Source: Bugula neritina (lineage: Eukaryota; Bryozoa; Gymnolaemata; Cheilostomatida; Bugulidae). Taken from it: DNA of 64,000 nt. The notes under the pieces are model-generated. The model saw only the letters and a list, made by a program, of their open reading frames with translations, was not told where the DNA came from and ran no database searches. Made by a program: the position numbers and the translations under genes. Positions 1-11,500 of this stretch are shown here, piece by piece; the first letter of the stretch is position 1; the number at the start of each line of letters is the position of its first letter. The stretch is from NCBI GenBank assembly GCA_964035545.1, contig OZ037769.1, forward strand, positions 17,179,633-17,243,632. The letters are read 5' to 3'.

Positions 1-478
1 GTATACTATATACTTACACTGTATACTATATACTTACACTGTATACTATATACTTAGACTGTATACTATATACTTACACTGTATACTATATACTTACACT
101 GTATACTATATACTTACACTGTATACTATATACTTACACAGTGTACTATATACTTAGACTGTATACTATATACTTACACTGTATACTATATACTTACACT
201 GTATACTATATACTTACACTGTATACTATATACTTACACTGTATACTATATACTTACACTGTATACTATATACTTACACTGTATACTATATACTTACACT
301 ATATACTATATACTTACACTGTATACTATATACTTACACTGTATACTATATACTTACACTGTATACTATATACTTACACTGTGTACTATATACTTACACT
401 GTATACTATATACTTACACTGCATACTATATACTTACACTGTATACTATATACTTACACTATATATACTGTATACTTA
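1..478. repeat. 20-bp minisatellite in a TARS intron
   Basis: About 24 head-to-tail copies of a 20-base unit, GTATACTATATACTTACACT, with scattered single-base changes. The array runs from the left edge to about 27 bases before the splice acceptor of the first visible threonyl-tRNA synthetase exon, so it is intronic. The open frame across it (repeating Tyr, Thr, Leu, Ile) is only a product of the periodicity. Its antisense strand carries GTAAGTATA. Confidence 0.95.
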
Positions 479-505
479 GTACTTAAACTGTATAATATGC
501 TGCAG

Positions 506-1361
506 TGATGAAGTTGCGGTCACCAAGAGACCGGTCATGATACACAGAGCAGTCCTAGGCTCCGTAGAGAGGATGATAGCCATTCTTACAGAGAACTGCG
601 CAGGGAAATGGTAAGTCAGCTCCGCCCCCCCCCCCCTACAACTTGACACGCCCCCCCTACAACTTGACACACCCCCCTACAACTTGACACGCCCCTCCCT
701 AGCCCGATAGTCTAATTGTTGAATGTGTGTTGCAGGCCCTTCTGGTTGTCCCCGAGACAGGCTATTGTGATCCCGATAGCCGCACCCCTCAATGACTACG
801 CGGAGGAGGTCAAGGCCAAACTGCACGATGCCGGCTACATGGCAGACGTGGACCTGGACGCAGGAAATACTCTGAACAAGAAAGTGAGGAATGCTCAGAT
901 TGCTCAGTACAACTTCATACTCGGTGAGTGTGTTATATACTGTGTACTGTGTAAGTATTATATACTGTGTACTGTGTAAGTATTATATACTGTATACTGT
1001 GTAAGTATTATATACTGTATACTGTGTAAGTATTATATGCTGTATACTTTGTAAGTATTATATACTGTATACTGTGTAAGTATTATATACTGTATACTGT
1101 GTAAGTATTATATACTGTATACTGTGTAAGTATTATATACTGTATACTGTGTGTTATATACTTTGTGTTATATACTGTATGTGTTATATAAGACGTTGTA
1201 TGGTGTCTGTAGTGGTGGGGGAGAACGAAAGACAGGCTGGTACAGTCAATGTCCGCACTAGAGATAACAAGGTACACGGAGAGAGGTCTATAGATGACGT
1301 TCTCACCAGATTCAAACACTTGGCTGAGACTCACGAGAAAGACGCTGAGGAAAAGTTCTAG
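506..1361 (+). CDS. TARS1: Threonyl-tRNA synthetase, C-terminal exons (partial)
   Basis: Charges tRNA-Thr with threonine in the cytosol. Three exons are visible: 506-610, 736-923 and 1213-1361 (TAG), giving the last 146 residues; earlier exons lie left of the window. The first exon ends the class II catalytic core ([18 protein letters not shown], matching [18 protein letters not shown] as I recall it in human TARS). The next two encode the anticodon-binding domain ([42 protein letters not shown]). Splice sites are ATG/GTAAGT, TTGCAG, CG/GTGAGT and CTGTAG, and codons join correctly across them. The second intron holds a 25-bp repeat. The gene converges with PRCC; stop codons are about 490 bp apart. 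Family assignment is secure; cytosolic rather than mitochondrial form is inferred from similarity. Confidence 0.95.
932..1160. repeat. 25-bp intronic minisatellite with donor-like motifs
   Basis: Unit close to TATATACTGTGTACTGT plus GTAAGTAT, present about eight times directly after the donor of the TARS exon ending at 923. Every full unit contains GTAAGTAT, a near-ideal 5' splice site, in the sense orientation of the gene. Confidence 0.9.
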
Positions 1362-1370
1362 AAGGAAGTA

Positions 1371-1510
1371 CATGTTTACTATGACACTGTGTTATACATA
1401 TAGTCATGTTTACTATGACACTGTGTTATACATATAGTCATGTTTACTATGACACTGTGTTATACATATAGTCATGTTTACTATGACGCTGTGTTATACA
1501 TATAGTCATG
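1371..1510. repeat. 34-bp tandem repeat in TARS 3' UTR
   Basis: About four copies of a 34-base unit starting CATGTTTACTATGACACT, from 10 bases after the TARS stop codon. The sequence then becomes unique up to the polyadenylation signal. Confidence 0.9.
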
Positions 1511-1695
1511 TTTAATATGATATCTAGGCAATAGTGTCACAGAGACAGTGTATGCTGTGTCTACTTCCACACCAAATACTTTTAGCAAATGATATTCTGT
1601 AATTATTGTGATTTGACATTTACAAAATATACATGGTGAGCATAACTCCAACCAGCCCTCATTCATACTACAGATAATTATACTGGTTATAAATG

Positions 1696-1701
1696 AATAA
1701 A
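1696..1701 (+). terminator. Polyadenylation signal of TARS
   Basis: AATAAA about 335 bases after the TARS stop codon on the same strand, in AT-rich sequence. It lies before the PRCC stop codon on the opposite strand, so the two transcripts may end very close together or overlap. Confidence 0.6.
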
Positions 1702-1852
1702 ATGGACATAATATTTACATGAGTCAATAGATATACAATTACAAAGGAGACAACCCTAATTGGCCTCTAAACCCTGAAGTCACAATCTACAGTCTGGGTG
1801 TCCTGCTGACTCGACCCAGGGAGCCGAATGCTGTCGCTATGAGTCACCAGCC

Positions 1853-4850
1853 TCAGAACCCGTACTTGGCCTGAGTCTGCTGCCGGGTGGCTTTGTTGGC
1901 TGCCCACGTGTTCTTCAGCTCCAGTTCTCTCTCCTTCGCCTGCAACACAGTATAGAGTATAGAGAGCAGAAGTGCAGAGAGTATAGAGAGCAGAAGTGCA
2001 GAGAGTGTAGAGAGCAGAAGTGCAGAGAGTATAGAGAGCAGAAGTGCAGAGAGTGTAGAGAGCAGAAGTGCAGAGAGTATAGAGAGCAGAAGTGCAGAGA
2101 GTGTAGAGAGCAGAAGTGCAGAGAGTGTAGAGAGCAGAAGTGCAGAGAGTGTAGAGAGCAGAAGTGTAGAGAGTATAGAGAGCAGAAGTGCAGAGAGTAT
2201 AGAGAGCAGAAGTGCAGAGAGTATAGAGAGCAGAAGTGCAGAGAGTATAGAGAGCAGAAGTGCAGAGAGTATAGAGAGCAGAAGTGCAGAGAGTATAGAG
2301 AGCAGAAGTGTAGAGAGTATAGAGAGCAGAAGTGCAGAGAGTATAGAGAGCAGAAGTGCAGAGAGTATAGAGAGCAGAAGTGCAGAGAGTATAGAGAGCA
2401 GAAGTGCAGAGAGTATAGAGAGCAGAAGTGCAGAGAGTATAGAGAGCAGAAGTGCAGAGAGTATAGAGAGCAGAAGTGCAGAGAGTATAGAGAGCAGAAG
2501 TGCAGAGAGTATAGAGAGCAGAAGTGCAGAGAGTATAGAGAGCAGAAGTGCAGAGAGTGTAGAGAGCAGAAGTGCAGAGAGTATAGAGAGCAGAAGTGCA
2601 GAGAGTATAGAGAGCAGAAGTGCAGAGAGTGTAGAGAGCAGAAGTGCAGAGAGTATAGAGAGCAGAAGTGCAGAGAGTGTAGAGAGCAGAAGTGCAGAGA
2701 GTATAGAGAGCAGAAGTGCAGAGAGTATAGAGAGCAGAAGTGCAGAGAGTATAGAGAGCAGAAGTGCAGAGAGTATAGAGAGCAGAAGTGCAGAGAGTAT
2801 AGAGAGCAGAAGTGCAGAGAGTATAGAGAGCAGAAGTGCAGAGAGTATAGAGAGCAGAAGTGCAGAGAGTATAGAGAGCAGAAGTGCAGAGAGTATAGAG
2901 AGCAGAAGTGCAGAGGGTATAGAGAGCAGAAGTGCAGAGAGTATAGAGAGCAGAAGTGCAGAGAGTAACTGAGTAGGTGGTGTGGAAGGGAGACTTCAAA
3001 CTCACCTGGAACGCCAGGTAAGTGATCTGATGCTTTCTCTTCTGCTGACTAGAAGGTCCCTCCCCCTTCTTTCTGTGAGCAAAAGCTGCTGGATCCACCA
3101 CCTCTTCTGATATATTCTTAGTTAATTCTAGCTCGGATAATTTCTGATCATTTGAGTGGATGTCAATGAACTCTATAGCTTCTTTACCTCTTCCTTTCTT
3201 TCCTTGTAGCTTTAGAAACTGTAATAGTAAGTATAATACAGACAGGGTACACAGTAGGTCCCCTCTACATGTGGACCAGAAACAATGATAGATAAATACT
3301 CTATGTCTTCACACCAACTCTGTCATATCACAACACATGAATATGGGCAGCAGTACCTCCTTGTCATTTAATAAGTGGTGAACTTCATTAGCTTCTCTAA
3401 CTGCAGTCAGAGGTGTGTCATCCTCCCAGTTAGCTCCACCCCCAGTGTCATCCTCCCAGTTGGCTTCACCACTGACATCATCTGTCATGTTATATAAACT
3501 AGCGGCAGTAAGTCTGGCCGCCGGCTTCTCATCAGGTAAACTTTCATTGTGAAATGCACCATTAGCTAGGGTGGGGTCAGTTACCGTCCCTGTATGAGCC
3601 GAGTGAGATACAGGCTCTGAGTCTAACGAGAAGAAGTTGGTGGGAGGAGCTGAGAGCTGAGCAGATTCCGCCTCTTCCTCGCTATCGCTAGAATACTCCG
3701 TCGTTACTTTGTTCACCGAGCTGTTAGTCAGTGCAGGAGATTTCATTACTGCGCTGCCTCTGGACACTGATTGGCTGATGGGCAGTTTACTAGCAGACGG
3801 CTTACTAGCAGACGGCTTACTAGCAGAAGGCGCACTCTTGGTGAGAGTGTGAGGAATGAACTTCCTGCCGCTCTCTTTACCTCCACAGTTCCGTGGTGCC
3901 GGCAGACAGCCCAGAAACCCAGCGGCGCCAGAAAATGATTTCTGTTTCTTTGGAGTTGGCTCCTCCCCTTCAGAGTCCGAGTCCTACACATAGTTGATTT
4001 CTCTATACAATATTCCATTCAGTTTACTTTCTCGGTTTTATAAATTGCTTGCCATTGATAATTCTGAGATTTACAAATAATGTAAAGTTAAAGTAATGTA
4101 CAAAACAATATCATTTATCTCCCCATAAGTTTTCACGCTACACAACAAAACTTTAAGCTGAAAGCTGCATTGGCGTGGCAATTGCTTTTCTCTTTGCTTG
4201 TGAATAGAAAGAAACGGCTCCAATACACAACCTTCTTTACAGAATCTATCAATTTAATTTAAACTAACAATTATTACCTGCTAATACATAAACATGGACT
4301 AAGGGTGGTATTAGTTACCTGCTAGTATATAAATATAGACTAAGGGTGATATTAGTTACCTACTAGTATATAAACATGGGCTAAGGGTGATATTAGTTAC
4401 CTGCTAGTATATAAACATGGACTAAGGGTGGTATTAGTTACCTGCTAGTATATAAATATGGACTAAGGGTGATATTAGTTACCTGCTAGTATATAAACAT
4501 GGACTAAGGGTGATATTAGTTACCTGCAATGCAGGAACAGAAATCTGAATCTTGCCTTTGGCAGACAAAGTTTTCAGTTTGGCCAAACCCGCAGTAGCCA
4601 TTAGCTTAGGGGGTGGTTTTTCTAGAGGCGCATTTCCTAAAATCAGCAATAATTCTCAGATAAAACTTTTCTTAACACAGTCTTGAGGTTTCAAAACAAC
4701 TCAAGCTACCAAATCCCTACCATAGTTTGTTTTCTTTACAAAGTCTTCGAGCACATCATCAGAATTGGCATTTGTTGTTTTTGCTTCACTGACTTCCATT
4801 TCTTCATCACTCATGTCACTGTCTGAACCATAGTTAGCTACTAGTGCCAT
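1853..4850 (-). CDS. PRCC: PRCC homologue (proline-rich, splicing-associated nuclear protein)
   Basis: PRCC is a nuclear, spliceosome-associated protein known from a renal carcinoma gene fusion. Five coding exons, 389 residues: 4850-4721, 4636-4524, 3983-3357, 3218-3006 and 1939-1853. Start MALVANYGSDSD resembles the PRCC N-terminus. Diagnostic parts are FFSLDSE in the middle, FLKLQGKKGRGKEAIEF near residue 290, and a C-terminal end QQKRKHQITYLAFQAKE followed by ELKNTW and QTQAKYGF just before TGA, the hallmark of the family. It is shorter than the human protein (491) and the proline-rich N-terminal part is reduced. Two in-frame duplications occur, PSASK (three times) and NWEDDT (twice). The last intron contains a 1-kb minisatellite, intron 2 a 41-bp array. 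The joined reading frame is continuous. Confidence 0.93.
1953..2968. repeat. 24-bp minisatellite in the last PRCC intron
   Basis: About 42 copies of a 24-base purine-rich unit (GTATAGAGAGCAGAAGTG then CAGAGA) filling most of the intron between PRCC exons 4 and 5, ending close to the splice acceptor. Because 24 is a multiple of three, the antisense strand shows a long open frame repeating TLCTSALY; this is not a gene. Confidence 0.97.
4277..4523. repeat. 41-bp array at the PRCC intron 2 donor
   Basis: About six copies of a 41-base unit abutting the 5' splice site of PRCC exon 2 (exon end at 4524). Read in the gene's sense, each unit contains GCAGGTAACTAATA, the same bases that form the real exon/intron junction there; one copy has a change in it. 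Confidence 0.9.
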
Positions 4851-6080
4851 CTAAACATGCCAAGAGAAATAGAGAGAGGTTATGAGCTACTCATCAATAC
4901 AGTATATAATACAATTACACTATAATATAATCTATATTATTTATCTAATACATTGTTATATACATTATTATATAAATAATACAAGTTTAAATATTAATTA
5001 TAATGATAAATAATGAATATAATGGAATTGAATAGAAAAGTCAATGTAAGTATTAAATATAATACAAATAAAATCATAATTGCATCAATAACAAATGTAG
5101 GTACTATTTATTCAATATTACAAATAAATTAATATAACCTAAAATATTGGTTATTATTATAAAATTAAATAATTAACATTCACATTGATATAACTTACAG
5201 TTACAATTAGAAGTATAAGTAAAACTTCAAGTCATTATAGGTAGCATAAAATGATTATAATAAACTAAAACTATTAATTGATTCTGATTATCAGCTGATT
5301 ATGACTATCTTAGCATCATACATGATGATTTACTATAACTATAAGCTACATTATTAGTATAACTAATGCTATCAAGATCAATTAATATTATACTCTACAA
5401 GTATAAGACTAGGAGTAAGTAACTAAGTTGAAGTTGAAGTTATCAAGTTGAAGCATAAATATTAATATAAATATAACTATAATTATAAAATAAAGTAAAA
5501 GCGAAATTCACTTTTAATGTAAATCACTAAATGTGATAACCACTAGGTAGCAAGTGATAAATAACCAAAAACCGTTTAGTTTGATTAACTCAAACATCAG
5601 TCACTCATCATCAGTCACAGATAGCATTTTGATAATCATAATGGTAATCATAATCATAATGATAATGATGACTTATAAGTTATAACTTATAAGTTATAAA
5701 TATAAGGCTAATACTAATAGTAATACTAATACTAATAGTAATACTAATACAGTAATAGTTATACTTATACTGTAACTGTTATACTTATAGTAATACACTA
5801 ATAGTAATAGTAATAATAGTAATAACTTGATTAATAAATATAATAATATGAATATCACTATGGCACTAGCTATGAATAATGAGCACGTCAATATTGTTTT
5901 ACCTTGAACTTTTTGCTGTATATAAGTGAAAGATTATGCTGTAATACTAATAAGTAATAAACAACACTTCTTCGCTTTTACTTTTTGAGTCTAATCATTA
6001 TCACTATAAGTATAATGTCGACGTTCACTCAACTCACCGAATCCATTAAAATATATAGCTGCCTTTCTTAAAACATTGAA
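4851..6080. other. AT-rich spacer upstream of PRCC
   Basis: Intergenic sequence between the divergent PRCC and TMEM203-like genes. It holds degenerate simple sequence (runs of TAATACTAATAG type around 5700-5830) and a palindromic stretch TTATAACTTATAAGTTATAA near 5677-5698. No coding exon is apparent. Confidence 0.6.
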
Positions 6081-6838
6081 ATTTATTGCCTTGGTTCCAT
6101 GGATAATTATAAGCGTAATAAAAATAAATTCTATCGGCCCCATTATATACCCTTTTCTTCCTAAGTTAATTGCTCAGTTTTCATGAGATTTTATTTTGAG
6201 CAAAAATTAATATGCAGAGCCAGATGTAATAATTATAAGGACAAAAGTCGTAAAACAAACATCGGCATTTAATATAGGTACGTAAAAGTCACTCAAATTC
6301 GACGAACGATAATGATAGACATGCATTTTGATTTACAGAATTTATTGCCTTGGTTCCATGGATAATTATAAGTGTGATAAAAATAAATTCTATCGGCCCC
6401 ATTATATACCCTTTTCTTCCTAAGTTAATTGCTCAGTTTTTATGAGATTTTATTTTGAGCAAAAATTATTATGCAGAGCCAAAGGTAATAATTATAAGGA
6501 CAAAAGTCGTAAAACAAACATCGGCATTTAATATAGGTACGTAAAAGTCACTCAATTTCGACGAACGATAATGATAGACATGCATTTTGATTTACAGAAT
6601 TTATTGCCTTGGTTCCATGGATAATTATAAGTGTTATAAAAATAAATTCTATCGGCCCCATTATATACCCTTTTCTTCCTAAGTTAATTGCTCAGTTTTT
6701 ATAAGATTTTATTTTGAGCAAAAATTAATATGCAGAGCCAGAGGTAATAATTATAAGGACAAAAGTCGTAAAAAAAACAATAGCAGTTAATAAAGGTATG
6801 TAAAAGTCACTCAAATTCGACTAATGATGACGATAGAC
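6081..6838. repeat. Three 259-bp direct repeats
   Basis: Units begin with ATTTATTGCCTTGGTTCC at 6081, 6340 and 6599, exactly 259 bases apart. Copies 1 and 2 differ at only a few positions; copy 3 diverges after about 180 bases. No open frame of note and no flanking inverted repeats seen. Looks like a short satellite-like array or tandem mobile-element remnant. Confidence 0.93.
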
Positions 6839-7770
6839 CTACATAACAAATACTTATACTGGTAGTTTAAATAGTAATACTAATACTAATAGTAATACTA
6901 ATAGTAATAAGTAATAGTAATACTAATATACTTATAGTTATACTAATAGTAATACTAATAGTAATAGTAATACTATTACTACTAGTGAGTATTACTAATA
7001 GATTATTACTAAATCTAATAGTAATACTATTAAACGTAGTACGTGAGTACTACTGCTACTAGTAGTAGAAGTGGTAGTAGTAGTAGTAGCAGTAGTAGTA
7101 CTGATATCAAATTTATTTGAAATTTATATAACATAATAAAATTATTCTCGACCATATGGATATTTTAAATACATGTTGATGTTAATTCATAATTTATAAC
7201 TTGGGGTGTATCACAACTACTGACACTGCGAGAATAGTTTTATTTGCACCAGTGATTTTGATATAGTTGAACTAGAAGTAAACTATTTAAAGCTTGTTTT
7301 GTTTTAGCAGTGAATTGTCATTGGATTGTAGTATTATTCATAATTACAATAGTATCTGGTTTTAAATGTTCACGAAGGCTGATGAGTAGTAAAGTTGTAG
7401 TTTATAGTTCAGTATGGAATTGAATGAGCTCTTCTATTACAATTGTTCGCTACTTTTACTTACTACTATTAGTTAACTATTAGTATTACTAACATAATAG
7501 CTGATTAGATAGGGCTGAGCATGGCAGTACAATAATAGGACAGTGAAACAATGAGCAATTCTTATGCAGGAAATTTAGGACCAACTATTGAAATAGTAGG
7601 AGATGTTGCTTTAATGTGTGACTTTTTGCTACGGATTGTTTATAGGAAAATGGTAATGTTCACCCAGTTTGTATTTAGCATCAAGAAAATGTTCACATCA
7701 ATATTCAATCTTTAAGTTTTATATTTAGTTATAAAGCATAAACAAGTTTATATACGGTTTTGGTATAGTT
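6839..7770. other. Spacer with simple sequence; probable 5' region of the TMEM203-like gene
   Basis: Holds (TAATAC)-like and (TAGTAG)-like degenerate repeats up to about 7100, then unique AT-rich sequence. A pyrimidine-rich stretch ending GTTGGTAG at 7818 would serve as a splice acceptor immediately before the TMEM203-like start, so a non-coding 5' exon may lie here. None is identified. Confidence 0.5.
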
Positions 7771-7818
7771 GTGTTGCCGTGTTATAATGAATTGAACATT
7801 TGTCTTTTTGTTGGTAGA

Positions 7819-8280
7819 ATGATTCTGTTCAGTGTGACTGAGATATGTCACATACTAGGAGTTAGCCAGCTGGAATACTTCCTCCTCATCTCATCTTACA
7901 TTCCATTTACCATATTACTTTGCCTATATCACGAAGGTCTTGTACTACTGACTGCAGCAAAGGTGTTCATACCTTTATTTGTATATATTGCATTGCATTG
8001 GTATCTGGCAACAATCGTGTTAGTGAGGAGATTAAGACTGGGTATGTTGCGGCCAGCTGTTATCATCCCGAGATACGTGGGCAGTCTGTTCAGCATCATG
8101 ATGATGCTTACTACGCAAATACTGCTAGTTCAGCGACTGGACAGTCATAATACTGATGTGATGTTGTATTTAGAGATCTTTGTGCCGCTACTACTGTGGT
8201 TAGTGCTGGTAGCATTATTCCAGTGTGCTGGCTGTACCAGACAACACGGTAACTTCCAACCAGTCAGCTTCAACTCTTGA
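7819..8280 (+). CDS. TMEM203: TMEM203-like four-pass membrane protein
   Basis: Single coding exon, 153 residues. It starts MILFSVTEICHILGVSQLEYF, matching the recalled TMEM203 start (MLFSLRELVQWLGFATFEIF), and keeps LYHEGLV, VFIPLFV and TIVLVRRL in the corresponding order. Four hydrophobic segments are visible, near residues 18-36, 45-68, 85-103 and 115-135. TMEM203 is an ER membrane protein linked to calcium handling and STING signalling in mammals; that role is not visible here. I chose the ATG at 7819 over the in-frame ATG at 7771 because it matches the family start and follows a good splice-acceptor sequence. It is about 17 residues longer than human at the C-terminus (CTRQHGNFQPVSFNS). 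The gene converges with dehydrogenase copy 1. Confidence 0.8.
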   Translation: MILFSVTEICHILGVSQLEYFLLISSYIPFTILLCLYHEGLVLLTAAKVFIPLFVYIALHWYLATIVLVRRLRLGMLRPAVIIPRYVGSLFSIMMMLTTQILLVQRLDSHNTDVMLYLEIFVPLLLWLVLVALFQCAGCTRQHGNFQPVSFNS

Positions 8281-8308
8281 ATATTATGTTTTAAGTTGAA
8301 ATAACGTT

Positions 8309-8318
8309 TTTATTTATT
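8309..8318 (-). terminator. Possible polyadenylation signals of SSADH copy 1
   Basis: Two overlapping AATAAA hexamers on the minus strand, about 200 bases after the stop of dehydrogenase copy 1. They lie inside the 3' UTR of the convergent TMEM203-like gene, whose own AATAAA is at 8419-8424, so the two transcripts probably overlap at their 3' ends. Confidence 0.45.
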
Positions 8319-8418
8319 AAAAACTAGGAGCTCATTTTCAACTTTGTGTATATACAACATATATGTAACTAATACAATGTAAATACAGTTTATATTTAAT
8401 TATTATATTATTTTTGCT

Positions 8419-8424
8419 AATAAA
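8419..8424 (+). terminator. Polyadenylation signal of the TMEM203-like gene
   Basis: AATAAA 139 bases after the stop codon, same strand, in AT-rich sequence and 88 bases before the antisense stop codon of dehydrogenase copy 1. Confidence 0.55.
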
Positions 8425-8511
8425 TATCTTCAGAAACAAAAAAATTCTTGTCTTATCTTACTTACAAAATCAAGACAATCACAATACTGATTTACAAAAA
8501 ACCCAACTACT

Positions 8512-11500
8512 TTATATGTCAATACCGATAGCACACATCTTGATCTGGAGGAACTCATCCATGCCATATTTACCACCTTCTCTACCGATACCGGACTGTT
8601 TGTAACCACCAAATGGCGTTTCAGCACTGCTAACTGTTGTGTCATTACAGCCAATAAGTCCAGCTTGTAAGGCCTCCATCACACGGTAACACTGGGACAG
8701 ATCACTGCTGTAGAAGTAACCTACATAAACATTTACATTTTTCATTTTCCAAAGAATACCAGTGGCCAATCCAGAAATATCTTTAGCAGAACAAAAATAG
8801 TGCCTTAGATTTAGCTCAATAACCATACAGGAAACCTATTCTTTGTTAAATCAAAACAGTTCTGTTTCACTATCTATCTTTGGAAAACTAAGTAAAGTAT
8901 TATTCTCTTGCGCGTCCAACTACCGACTAGTTAGCAGCTTCTTTACTGCTCCACGTTAGCAGCAGGTCACATGACAGCGCAGTCATGTGACAGGTAATGG
9001 AGGAACTTACTTGCCAGACCTCTTTCGGTATTATTGGCTTTTCTAATTACTTCTTCTTCATAGTTGAATCTACAAAGTATGAAAATTCTGATGTCACATG
9101 CACAGTTAGGACTTTAACAAAGCCTCTCAATACAGTGAAACTTAACTTACAGTACTGGGAAACTAAGCAAATAACAAACTTCTTGAACCTCATTGTCATA
9201 AATAGCATAGCTTACTTGATAACACAAATAACAGGTCCAAACACCTCTTGGTGTAGGATATCCATATCCTCTGTGATTCCAGTTAACAGAGTTGGCTGGA
9301 AATACAACTCCCCGACATCTGTAGCCCTAGAACCACCGCAGATAACCGTGGCTCCTTTACTCTTAGCATCATTGACCAGTCTCTCTACCTGCACACAGTG
9401 TATAGTGTGTAGTATCAGGGCGTTATACTATAATGTTACATTCACTGCTGGGTGAGTACATCAGATAAATAAGTAAGAGGGGGCAGGCTGATACCCTCTC
9501 GTACTGCTAGTACACAAGGAACACAGTCCAAACCCACCTTCTCCAACCCTCTGCTGTTTATAAGTGGTCCAATACTAGTCGTAGAATCCATAGGATCTCC
9601 CATTTTCAATGATTTAGTGAGTTTAGTCAGTTCTTCTACTGCCCTGTCATATATCCCTGTAAGTACATAGGAATATCATATACAGTTAACCACCACTACA
9701 AAGTCTACACTGTACATAGTCTGTTGTAGATCCCTTTAGGGACATAGGAAAAATCTATACAGTTAACCACCATTACGAAGTCACTCACCTTTTTGGATGA
9801 AGAAAAACTGAGGGCTGATACACTTTTGGCCACAATTTTCAAATTTTGAATGCAAAGTTCCTGAGATGACCTTGGAAAGGTCAGCTGAGTCGAAAATGAT
9901 AAACGGACAAAGTCCACCGAGCTCTAAACTTATCCTCTTGACTTGTTTTGCACACTGGGACATCAATAGCTACAGAATCAATAGATATCATGTAATAGCT
10001 GCATAGAATCTATATCTAATATATTGTAATAACTGCATAAGAATAAAGTGAATAGAAATTAATTTGAATTTTTCTGACTTACTTTACCAACTTCACAAGA
10101 ACCTGTGAAAGAGACGGTAGAGACTTTAGGGTCAGAAGAGAAAAGCTGTCCGATACCGGCAGCATTAGATCTGCTGCAGGAGACTATATTTAGAACACCT
10201 CTGGGGATCCCAGCTCTGTTAGCTAACTACAAGGAAAAACAGAATAAATACATGAATCTACTCTGAGATAGATAATATACTAGAGAGGATGTTAAGTTAA
10301 TTGTAGGTGCAGCTGGTGTTGTCCATGAGACAAACTCCCCAGTACACTCACTCATTACATTCATGGTTATATAATACATATCATAGTAGATAGGGTAGCC
10401 TCAGTACCTCTACTAATGCAGTTGTGGTGTACGGGGTGTCCTCTGGGTTCTTCACAATCACTGTGCAACCGGCAGCCAGAGCTGGACCTACTTTACGAGT
10501 CAGCATGGCTATTGGCACATTCCACTACAACAGCATTGAGTTTCTACATACACAGTGGGCGTGGTATACTCACAGTGGGCGTGGTATACTCACGGTGGGT
10601 GTGGTATACTCCAGTAGGTGTGGTATACACACAGTAGGAGTGGTATACTCACAGTAGGTGTGGTATACACACAGTGGGAGTGGTATACTCACAGTGGGCG
10701 TGGTATACACACAGTGGGTGTGGTATACACACAGTGGGCGTGGTATACTAACAGTGGGCGTGGTATACTCACAGTGGGCGCGGTATACTCACAGTGGGCG
10801 TGGTATACACACAGTATGAGTGGTATACTCACAGTGGCTGTGGTATACTCATAGTAGGCGTGGTATACTCACAAAGTTACTTACTGCTTATCTACACTGT
10901 AGAGCAAAACTCATAGACAGGTAGATTATAAAGGAGTGATTGCATCATATGGGGTAGATATTATTTATGGTAAACTCTTCCTATACTGTCTCCTTAATAC
11001 TCAACTAATGAGCTCACATTGTTCTACTTCTCAGATATCATGGAGTAGTGTAATCTCAATGTGCTAGTTTAGACAGAAATCATGAGCTCCTTAATAACTT
11101 GACGCTACAGCAAAAGCGCTTTGAAATATTTTTTTGAAACTATAAAGATGGACACAAGTATTTGAAATATACAAACTGGTAGAATGATTCCAGCTACTCC
11201 AATCGGCTCTTTTCTTACAATGGATCTTCTATTAGTTACGGGGAACTCAATTGTCTCCCCATACACTCTCCTAGCCTCAGCCGAATACCAGTCTAGAAAT
11301 GAACCTGCAAGTTTTGCTTCCTTTTTACTTTCGGCAATTGGCTTACCCTGGTAACAAAGTGCAATGGGTGAATATGTTGTGCAAGAAGTTTAAATGGTAG
11401 ATCAGTGATTATCTAGTCACATGAGTAACTTACATTCTCTTCTGTTAACATCTCTCCAAGTTCTGGAATGTTCTCCAATATTAAACTGTACCATTTGTAC

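Noticed and set aside
1767-3101. 444-codon open frame on the minus strand with about 40 TLCTSALY repeats
   Set aside because: It reads through the last PRCC intron. The repeat is a 24-bp minisatellite and the real PRCC exons on either side (3218-3006, 1939-1853) are in a different arrangement with clear splice sites.
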